In this document: positions 1 to 9,355 of the stretch, piece by piece
Layout of the letters: every line of letters begins with the position of its first letter
Position numbering within the stretch: position 1 is the stretch's first letter
Assembly: GCF_910592395.1 (NCBI RefSeq)
Contig: NC_088313.1
Coordinates: forward strand, 5,644,501 to 5,708,500
Direction: 5' to 3'
DNA length: 64,000 nt
DNA from: Lineus longissimus
Lineage: Eukaryota > Nemertea > Pilidiophora > Heteronemertea > Lineidae
Position numbers and translations under genes: made by a program
Notes under the pieces: generated by a model
The model's database searches: none
What the model was told of the DNA's origin: nothing
What the model saw: only the letters and a program-made list of their open reading frames with translations

Positions 1-1994
1 CCTAAAATTGACCCTTGCGGCACACCAGACAGTACATCTAAAAGTGATGACTCCGAGCCATTAATCACAACTCTCTGCTTCCTATTTGTAAGATACGACG
101 TTAACCAACTCAGAAGACGTCCACAGATTCCAAAGGAACGAATCTTATGTAATAAGAGGCAATGGGGAACGGAATCGAAAGCTTTAGCAAAATCCAAATA
201 TATAACATCAGTTTGACCCCCACTATCTAAGACCTGGCCCAGTCTATGCTGGAACTGAACAAGCTGAGTGGCCGTTGACCGCCTGTTACAGAAGCCATGC
301 TGGCCTTTATAGACTGACGGACTTAAGACTGGATAGATACTGTTATAAATGCAACGTTCCATTACTTTAGAAACCACAGATAGGAGAGACACGGGTCTAT
401 AATTTGAAATCAAATGCTTGTCTCCCTTCTTGTACACTGGCACAACGTTAGCGATTTTCCAATCGTTTGGTAAAACACCTGTCTGCATTGAAACGTTGAA
501 TAAAAATGCGAGTGAAGAACACAGTGTAGAGGCACACTCCCTCAGAACACGATTAGAGACCCTGTCAGGCCCACAGGCCTTAGTCTTGTCCAGCCTGTTT
601 AATACCGATTTCACCTCAACTGCTGTAAAGTTAACAGAATCAAGGTTATAATTATCATACATGGTAACATCAGGTTTTCTCAAGTCGTTGTGATGAGAAA
701 AATTGGAATAAAAATAACCATTGAAGGCATTTGCCTTGCGCAGAGGAGTCACAAAAGACTCATTGCCCAGCTTCGCTGTCTCTGGTACAGAGTTTGATTT
801 GGTTTTTGCGTGATAGAAGTTCCAAAAACGTTTTGGGTTTCTACGCACTTCTGATCCAAGATTGTTTACATTCGCTTTGTATTTGTCACGGGTCAAATTT
901 CTGAGTTCATTGCGCAGGCGCCGGTATTTCCTCCAACTAGAGTCACTGTTCCTGTTTTTTGCGCAGCGGCGGGCAGCATTCACTTTTGTTGACATGCGTC
1001 TCACTTCGCAGTCAATCCATGGCGGATAGCTTTTGTCACGAATAGTTTTCCGCGGAATAAAGCGGTCTAATCCAGTGTTATACACACCTAGCCACTCTGA
1101 TCACAAATTGTCAATGCCGTCCTGGCCATTTTGCAAACAGAAATCAGAGTTGGGACCAAGCTCGTCACAAAGGAATGACCTTAGACCTGTGTAGTCCGCA
1201 CGCGTAAAGTCATAAACAACGCGCGAAATTCCAACACGACGGGGCATTCTAGTACGGAAATTCGACACTACGGGAAAATGATCAGAATCGTACATTCCTG
1301 GCCATGTTTCCGTGTCACTGAATCGCTCTGGTTGATTTGTCAGGATTAAGTCGAGTATGTTTCCATGCTTATGAGTAGGGTTGAGGACGAGCTGTGTTAA
1401 CGAGAAATCGTTCACGATATTACAAAACTCCCCAGACACATGAGAGCCATTGACACTAGACACAGTGTCCCAATTGATGCTCGGAATGTTTAGGTCGCCT
1501 GAGAGACAAATATTGCTGAATTCTCCCTCACAACTTTTGAGAACGTCCCTGAGGTCCCCCAGGAACGCCATCTGCTCATCGACATTATCCGGTGGATTAT
1601 AGCACACAATAAGAGCAAAAGGCTCGTCAGAATCTGGTTTGACCTCGCACACAAGAATCTCGGAGTTTTCTTTTTCCAGATCAGTTCTACGGTACGACGG
1701 CATGTCCGATCTACATGCCATTAGAACGCCGCCACCACGTTCTTGTTCCTGCGAGTTGCGGTCCCTTCGATGGATGGTGTACGAAGGCGGCAGTATTTCA
1801 CCGTCTGCTACCTCTGCGTTTAACCAAGTCTCCGAAACACACACGAAATCAAACTGATTACAAAGCACCAACTGCTGGAATTGCGCCAGCTTATTTTTCG
1901 ACCGATTTACAGTTTTTAGACTACGAGCGTTCAGCAACATAAATGAGTGGCCATCCCTGACTGCATGTTCTCCAGCGGAGTTGTCTCGACACAT
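1..1994 (-). pseudogene. LINE ORF2: endonuclease and reverse transcriptase, one in-frame stop, partial
   Basis: Reading leftward from the ATG at 1994, the first 297 codons encode an apurinic-type endonuclease: LLNARSL near the start, SETW, the catalytic GDLN, and the SDH motif near the end. A TGA at 1103-1101 interrupts the frame, but the same frame then stays open to base 1 and encodes the reverse transcriptase: NYRPVSLL, the motif A aspartate in YLDFAKAFDSVPH, and GVPQGSILG exactly at the window edge, just ahead of the expected motif C. The protein should nick target DNA and copy the element RNA by target-primed reverse transcription. A single stop means the copy is young or the stop is a base error. 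The YxDD box lies outside the window. Confidence 0.85.
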
Positions 1995-2003
1995 TGCGTC
2001 ATC

Positions 2004-3072
2004 CTAGCGGTTTGCATTCGCTCCACGGTTATATCCTTCCTGGCGGTTGTTCGTGTTTCGTGTTTCTGTTTGGTTTCCCTGAGGTCGATTTCGGCTATTC
2101 ATTTTATCGTTTCGATTATTCTCGTTGGGGACATATTTCTGTTGCTTGGCGACCACTCGCGAGCCTTTGACCTCAAGCACGTCGCCAGCGCCTGGGAGAT
2201 TTTTCACAATTGTCCGTATATTATTCTCGGCGATTCTCTGTGACAGAGGCTTATCGTTCGAAATATACACATTACTGTACTGACGACACTCCTTAAGCGA
2301 TTGTTTAGCGTCCATTATCAGAGATATGTCCTCATACGACCGGCACGTGGCAATAATCAGGCCTGGGCGGTCATTGTATGAGCGTTTGCGTTCGACTTTT
2401 TGAAAAGACAAGTCCTTCAGCTTTAGCCCTTCCCGCAAAAGGGCTTGTGTCTTGTTTGCGACATTTTCATTCTTTCCCTCCTGTAGATTTCGAATCACAA
2501 TATTCAAAAACTCCGCGGAGTCATCCGACTTTCTTCTAAGAGCAGCCACCTGAGCTTTCACTTCTGCCACTTCCACTTTTACTTTCTCACTAACGATGTC
2601 GTTCACCTTGCGTAACACAGATTCCTCAATTGTCCGCTCAAGCGTATTAATCTGGTCCGTAAGCTTTCTCTCTATATCATTGACGTTGCCCGTAAGGTTA
2701 AGTATAGCATTCATAATGTCCTTGTTACTGAACGTTTTCTGACCTGGGTTTTTCGGCGTCTTTGTCGCAGCCGTTGCACGAATCGGTGAAGACCCCCCCG
2801 GCGGCGTTAATACAGGAGGGCACTGGTGATGAAACATCATCTGAAGAACCGGTAACGTCAGAACAGCCTACAGCTCCACAAACACTCACATCGGCAAGGA
2901 CCGTCATATCACTTTCACCTGACACCTTTCGCCATTTTAGAAGCGACCCTATGTCTGTTTCACACAGGGTCTTAGACCGACCACGCTTATTTGCGCGTAC
3001 GGGTGCATGCTTTGTCGTGCTTTGTGTTTGGTCTTTGATCGACGCCATCTTGTTATATTCCCAACTCACCAA
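2004..3072 (-). pseudogene. LINE ORF1: nucleic-acid-binding/coiled-coil protein, one frameshift
   Basis: Two overlapping minus-strand frames form one ORF1. The N-terminal part starts at ATG 3072 and is rich in basic and serine residues. The C-terminal part runs to a TAG at 2006-2004 and holds a predicted coiled coil (NDIERKLTDQINTLERTIEE) followed by an RRM-like segment (ERKRSYNDRPGLIIATCRS) and an Asn/Arg-rich tail. The frames switch at a homopolymer of seven C on the plus strand (2793-2799); with six the frame would be continuous, so this is either a slippage mutation or a sequencing error. Such proteins bind element RNA and act as chaperones. ORF2 starts 9 bp downstream in the same frame. 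Confidence 0.7.
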
Positions 3073-3244
3073 CGACAGTGATTAAGTCCGCCTTTTTCAC
3101 AGAATAACAACACGTTAACCGACTGAAGCCAAGATATTCCAAACGTGCTGTTCCTTAGTTGATTTATGAGACCCCTGAAAGACTAGTTTGTGCACGTAAA
3201 ATCGTTGTAAAGTTCGAAAATTCAGGAGCTCCAAAAACTTTCAA

Positions 3245-3292
3245 CTGTTGTTGTTGTCGTTGTTGTTGTTCCTCTTGTTCCTCTTCCTCTAA
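3245..3292 (+). repeat. GTT/CTT-rich microsatellite
   Basis: Imperfect run of GTT units passing into CTCTT and CCTCTT units. Confidence 0.8.
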
Positions 3293-4380
3293 TAGGCACC
3301 TGTGGAACAGACGCTCCAAAATGCTATAAATAGCGTCATCACATTATATTCGACATTCAAATTTTAGATCTCGTTGTTGTGTGGCTCTGACAAAAGTCTT
3401 ATACCTTTCTCTATTTCGTCGTCTTCCCCATAAACAGGGCTTTTTCGTGTTCTTCAGCTGTTTTCCTATTTTCTTCCGACATTGGTCCATCTTCTTCGAT
3501 GATTGCCAGTTTTCTTCCGATATTTGCCTGAGCCTTAACGCCCTTGAATGAACAACTCAATTTTGCGGTTTAGACGATCGACTTGACTGAAATCTACCAG
3601 TCTAGACTAAACTCGCATTTGGGCGAACCACAATCTCCACACCCCAAGGAACGGAATACCGCTTACTGTTGGGGGCCAGTGTCAATCTCTTGAAGAATCA
3701 CAGTGTTCATTAATGATCACATGGGATATGCATCACAAATCGATTCAGGTGTGAAAGCTGGGCAATTATCTCTCACCTCACTTGGCGCTTCATTTTAACA
3801 ATTCAATTGGCATCCTACCCTAATTCCCGTATGCAATATGTTCAAGAAGTCACCAACACCCAGTAGTCATAAACAAAATAATACAATCTGTCTCCGCGTG
3901 GTGCGCCGAATGTCTCCTCCTTCCCCCAACTTGCTGGGAAGCATTACATTACATTTTACAAGGTACATGTACATGCCAGTCATTCAATGTCATGTGGTCC
4001 CCAAAGATATTCGTCAACAGCCATGCCAGGCAGACAGTCATATAATATCAGACAAGTTTTGTCTCCTGCGTGTCAGCCAAATTTTGCTGGGAATGGTCTT
4101 TTAATTTGAGCTCATAAAAATCGGTGTGTGTCTCTTTTTTAAGGGCCATATAAACGTTATCGGTCGGGGTGGGTAGGTGGGGCACATGCACCTTTAATTC
4201 GCTAAACAGGGCCCTGGTTTTGGGAGAAGCATTGACTTCTCGGACAATAGACTGTAGATCAATATTCGAAGATGCGCTTTTGTTCAGCTTATGCTGGTCA
4301 CAAAATAAATGGGCGGATTACTCGACCTCATAACGGGCCATAGATGCAAACTGTAGACATTTCATAGCTTTGAGCTAATT
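3293..4380. other. No gene seen; 5' flank of GPCR array
   Basis: No ORF here has a recognisable product. From about 4112 the sequence (AATCGG, TTATCGGTCGGGG) resembles the 3' flank of the array units at 12061 and 19629, so the left boundary of the duplicated unit lies near 4.1 kb. Confidence 0.5.
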
Positions 4381-4384
4381 CAAG

Positions 4385-4985
4385 GCCTTAAGTTGGTGTA
4401 TGAAACAAACAATCATTCGAGGTATTCTTAAAGGCTGTTTGCATGCATTATTATTGTTTCCAGTTATAACTTGTCCTGGTTTAACTCAGCTCAGCACCAT
4501 CAAAGTGGGTTATTTTGGTGGTACATTCTTATTCAGATATGCGATTAATCACGCAAACTGCGGCGCACATGAAGTTGATAAGTGATTTTGTAATGCTGCA
4601 GCATATTGCACACATGGCAGAACAGATGAATTTATTCAGTCACGGAGATCGCTTTGGTTTTTCGAAGTAGGTGGAAACAAACAAGCGTACTACGTGAGAC
4701 TGTTGGATGCTGGCTACCGCAAGATGACGCATACGACCCTCGGCTCCTATATGAAGGGCTTCAAGGTAAAACGACCATGGTTGCTTTTCCTTGCATCCCT
4801 TCATGTATTCCCAAGATCATTGACTTCCAATATTAAGACGAATCTATTTGCCACAGGTTCACTGTGTTCCCGGCGGCCCAGCATTAACCCGATCATTTTC
4901 CACAGCCGATGTCTTTCATAGACAACATTTCTAACGACCGAACCAATTTATGTAGGGTACAGGAAAATCTAGATTCAGAGCTTAA
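4385..4985 (+). promoter_or_regulatory. Conserved 5' flank of GPCR A with altered TATA box
   Basis: Highly similar to the blocks ahead of copies B, C and D. Relative to them, A lacks about 126 bp (the B segment near 12930-13056), with AACAT repeated at the break, and the TATA motif reads TATGTAG (4949-4955) instead of TATATAG. The block is conserved as DNA but its ORFs are broken differently in each copy, which argues for a noncoding promoter or 5'UTR role. Confidence 0.5.
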
Positions 4986-5077
4986 CTGGAGCTTGCTTTC
5001 CTCGTGACTGATCAGTGTTGGTGCACTTTAATACCACAAGTTGCATGAATAAAAGTCTTGGTCAAATGTTGTGTAGG

Positions 5078-8000
5078 ATGGATTTCTATGCTGGTAATTC
5101 GTCTTCAACTGCTGCCGGACAGCTGCCTTATGGTATCCGCACTCTCCAACTCATTCTGACCACTCTTTCCCAATACACTCTCCTGGTGTCTGTCATCCTG
5201 GGGGTCCCCGGCAATTTCCTATCCCTACTCGTTGCCAATAGACCACAGAACAAGAACCTCTCCCCATGTGTCTCCATGACAGGCATGGCAGTTGCTGATA
5301 CCATTTTTCTCCTAGAGGTGGCCTGGTTTTATTCTACATTCTTTTTACATGTTGGAGTTCTAGATGCTGATATTGATTCCTTCAAGCAGGCGGAGACTCT
5401 ATACCAGTCTGTATATTGCTTGCTTCATGTTTTCATATATGATCAACTGTGACCCATCACAGCAAAACCAGGCCCACATCGCACAGAAGATGAGCGTGAA
5501 TGGCGACAGGGGATAATTGAAGAAATCAATGTAATCATATTTCACAAAAGGCGGACAACAGTGAAATAAACAAGCAGGCTGTTTCAACCTGCCAAGCTCA
5601 CAACAACATGGGCCTGGTTTTGCTGTGACAGGTATGAGAATTTCATGCGCTGGTATCCATGAGGAACGACCAGCTGTCTTCTCTACGTATTTCTCATGAA
5701 CTGATCGAGCAAATTATTATAGTACCTGTCAGAACAATTTGATGCTGTGTCTGTATCTTGTATCTATCGGGAACTTGTCGCACTTGGAAGACTCAAGAAC
5801 TGAATGGCATTCCCATGAGCAAAGACGTCATCTGAATATTTCAAAATGAGGATTAACTTTTTTTAGATATGGGCAGTAATCCATGGACAGTTTTGTGACA
5901 GTCATGAGAAGGAGTAGACAAGAAAACATGCAGTTTGACTACATTTTCAGTCAAGAAATAATGAGAGCGAATGTATTTCTCGCGGCGTAGAATCAAGACA
6001 AATTAATATATTTGGCACCTCATCAAAGTAGATGAACTGATTAAACAACTTTTATTGTTTATCTACAATGTCTTACAAACGGCTTATTCCTCATTTTTAA
6101 AAAGTTGAATTGTTTTACAAGAAAACAGTAGGGCGTAGACGAAAGCCATTTGTAAGACATTGCACTACATTTTGTATTGTTGTTGTGTAATCAGTTCACC
6201 TTCTATACTGCTTTCAAATTTCTTAAATCTGTGCAGCCAGAAATTCTATTGCTTTCATAAAATAGTGACTTAAGTCTATTCTAACTCTTTCTCATTACTC
6301 GAACCAACTACGTGACTGTTGATTACTACCAATTTTCTTTATTTAATCATCTTTTAAGAAAGATAATAAGTTAGTCGGTCTCTGGCCCTTCAATTACTCT
6401 TCCATCCTGACCTCTCATGCAGTTGCGTCACCACTATCGAGATCCACTAACCAATGACGGATTCCGTCAATTTTCCTGTTTTTTTCTCGGCACGCTCTCA
6501 GCGCGTGCTCCTATCACAGCGCTGATATGAAAACTTAAAGAGGGCAAAAGTCAACGCCAATCGTACATCCAACTAATGCGTATTTTTAGAATCCGCATAA
6601 TTTGCACAGGGTTTTAGGCAGAAATTCGTTCTCCTGTGCCTGATTAAGACAAAAACCAGCTTAACTCCACAAATTCTGAAGTACTTTTTTCATCTACCTG
6701 TTTTCCCTGTGCCATGGCAAAACATGAATTATCACAATTTTGAATCGTATTTTCGTGGAAATAACGCTCCGAACCAGATATTTACTGCAGCCGAGACCGT
6801 TCCGAGATGTTCTGATTGGTCCAAATTCGAAGCTACTTGCCTGGGCTACTGACCAAACTATCACTGTAGTCGAATTAAACCGAGGGTGGGGACCGAACAA
6901 AAAACAGCTTCTGAGGCTCTGAGTGAGTTAAAACATTACGGGTCAAGATGCGACTCTTTTAAAACGAGGTCAAGTGTAGGTAGGCACTAGTTTTGCGCTC
7001 AGCCCACGACACGCGACCTTACTTATGTTACTTTGGCAAATCACGTGATTGAAATCTCGCTTTCATTTTTAGATGTCATATTTACGTGCTCTACACAAGC
7101 TCTATGCTGTCAGGTCTTTTTCTGACCGGTATGTCTTTGGATCGTCTGGTCGCCGTGACGTCACCAATGAAGGTCTCGCGTCTGTGCACGGCAGCACGCG
7201 CCAAGTCAATCGTTTTAGTGACGTCAGTCGTTATCACTGCAATCAATGTTCATCTTTTTTATGTCGTGGAATACGTCTTTGACGCCAAAACAGGTAAACA
7301 CGCGTTACAAAATCTTGATGTGTTTTCTACTGAGCTTTATACCTGACATATAACTTGAAACAGAATGGTTGCAGCAATGAAGTATCGAAATCATAATCTA
7401 TGAATGTTCTGTTGCGTCTCGTTTTCGCTGCAGCGGGTGTGGTGTTGCAACCAAAAACGCTTGGTTAAAAAGGTGGTAAAAAATATGAAGGTGTTTAAAA
7501 ATAGTTTATAAAAACAAATTTCTATGTTTTATTTGAGGTGTTTTAGGAGAGAAATCCGCTACTAGAGCTCCCCTCTCGCCAAAAACTGAGGTGAGGTACG
7601 TCGGTTTTGGCCTGCATTTTAGCATGTTACTCGATGCTCGCTTGGTGAGACAACCGATGTTTCTTGTTTAAGATCACTCCCCTTATGCAGCGGTCAATAA
7701 GATGTCTATACCCCCCCTCCCCTCCCCGGTCAGACACTCGACACGTATTCACTCTTTGAAAAAAAACTGAGGGTCAGAACTCGACACTTTTCTACCGATT
7801 GTTGAACATAATTTCGTCAGGATATCACTTTTCACCAAATCAAGGGATACCAGGGTTCACTATTTTTTCACCATGCATCGAAAGGGAGGACAGACCCAAT
7901 TTTTTTTCTTCTATCTAATTCACTTGAATATTGTAGCCTATGTGTTTTGTAATATTACAAGGAAATATAAAGTAACTCATTTTACAGAGGTCTTCATCTC

Positions 8001-9355
8001 ATATTTTTCACCAGGACTGCAGGCAGGAACCATCCGAAAGTCCTATAGCGACAAAGAAAGCAATGACATGTCCTTGTTCGCAGTGTCCAGTGATCACCGT
8101 TTCATTCATGAACAGATTATAGATTCCTCGAGATGGATCAGGGCTGGATGCAAGCTGTCCCTTACTGAAAATGTACATCAGGAGAGATCACCACCACTGA
8201 ATAAAGCTATTTCTCATGTGTGCAGACGGGTGCTGCTAATCGTGAAAGTTGTGATCTCTCCCGATGCACACTACAGTAATTCAGAAACTATAAAAGGGAA
8301 GGGCTCCGTCTCCTCTACTAGGATGGCTGGATACATCTGCTGTTTTCTAGGTAGTCAAATCTGCACAACCATAGTTAGAGCAATATAATCGTAAAAGAAC
8401 TTAGAAAACTGTAAAAAAGTGTACCACTAACCTTTTACCGCTGGATGCCATGTTGACAGATCTGCGTAAAAACGTGCGTCAGCCGACGATCGACACTTTT
8501 TTAATACTTTATTTCTTGTGGTTTATCACTCGAGAGAAATTCGACATTTGCAAAAATTGACTACCTAAGGTATTCGTTGAATTTTCGACACCTTTCCAAG
8601 GCCCATTCACCAGAAATTCGACGTTGGGAAATAATCAGCAACCTCAGGACTCGACACGAATTCGGCGTCGAGTGCGTGTCGAGCGCTGACCGGGGGGGGG
8701 GGGGGTACAGACATTTTATTGACCGCTGCATTAACCAAGGGATGTTGCAAATGCTATGATATGTTAATATCCATATTTGCACCATGCCTGCGATTTTTTT
8801 CGATTTTTTTGCTACTTTCTTTAAGGCACCCGAGTTATCAACAAAGTTCACGAAATCAAGACTTTCGAAAGGTTTTCTTATTATTTCAACATACTGTTTG
8901 GGACAGTTGTACCTTTTCTCACAATATTTGGCAGCAACGTCATTATCATTATCACACTTAACCGGGCTGCAAGTCAAAGAAGGAAGATGCTTGAAAATAG
9001 TCAACAAGACAAATTCCAAAAGGGAACACAGCACTTAACGGTCATGTTGATATTGGTAAGCGTTGCTTATATCGTGACTTCACTTCCCTACCGAACTTAT
9101 GTCCCGATATTGAAACTTGCAGAATTTTATGCAATGAGATCAAATTACCTTCGGTTGAGTTATGTTGTTGGTGCATATCTTACACTGAATCTATGGTTTT
9201 GTAATTATGGCGTAAATTTTTACCTCTACATTTGTGGCGGTGGGAGGCGTTATCGCGAAGATACTGCAGAGGTCCTAAAGCAGTGCTTAACTCTTTCACT
9301 GCCAGATATTTTTTCGATAAATACCCCTAGTTTGCCAGGAATTGCTGTATTTTGA
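5078..9355 (+). CDS. GPCR paralog A, three exons, C-terminus replaced by piggyBac sequence
   Basis: Exons 5078-5406, 7073-7293 and 8826-9355 join in phase 2 and phase 1 to give 359 aa. Exon 1 has an extracellular NSSS glycosylation site, TM1 with GVPGN and TM2 with MAVADTIFLL; exon 2 has TM3 ending in MSLDRLVAVTSP and TM4; exon 3 has TM5, TM6 with TSLPYRTY, and TM7 with NYGVNFYLY followed by GGGRRYRED. This is a rhodopsin-class receptor, probably for a peptide or small ligand, at the plasma membrane. The start is the ATG shared with B-D, although an in-frame ATG lies upstream at 5015. Donor 1 is GTCTGT (GTAGGT in B-D) and acceptor 3 is TTTAAG. After KQCL the reading frame runs into the piggyBac left end and ends 22 codons later. 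It may be a decaying copy or a receptor with a new tail. Confidence 0.75.
7686..8730. mobile_element. Harbinger-like TIR element in intron 2 of GPCR A
   Basis: The ends are inverted repeats of about 32 bp (TGCAGCGGTCAATAA then ATGTCT and a C run), flanked on both sides by TTA (7683-7685 and 8731-8733). Copies C and D have the same intron without this insertion; D reads CCCCTTAACC at the empty site. A TTA duplication is typical of PIF/Harbinger. Inside are several CGACAC motifs near both ends and a 14-base G run (8692-8705), but no recognisable transposase, so it is nonautonomous. Confidence 0.8.

Larger units (their letters stand above)
1..3085 (-). mobile_element. CR1/Jockey-like non-LTR retrotransposon, truncated by the window edge
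   Basis: Two consecutive minus-strand ORFs with coiled-coil ORF1 and apurinic endonuclease plus reverse transcriptase ORF2 order are the standard layout of CR1/L2/Jockey LINEs. The 3' part (thumb, 3'UTR) lies outside the window to the left. The 5' limit near 3085 is set only by the ORF1 start; no target duplication can be judged. The clade (CR1, L2, Rex or Jockey) would need a tree of the RT domain. Confidence 0.85.

Noticed and set aside
7873-8388. 171-codon ORF inside the Harbinger-like element
   Set aside because: No transposase motif and a Phe-rich low-complexity start; probably chance.
8561-9034. 157-codon minus-strand ORF across GPCR A exon 3
   Set aside because: Antisense shadow of the receptor exon; the same shadow appears opposite exon 3 of B, C and D.
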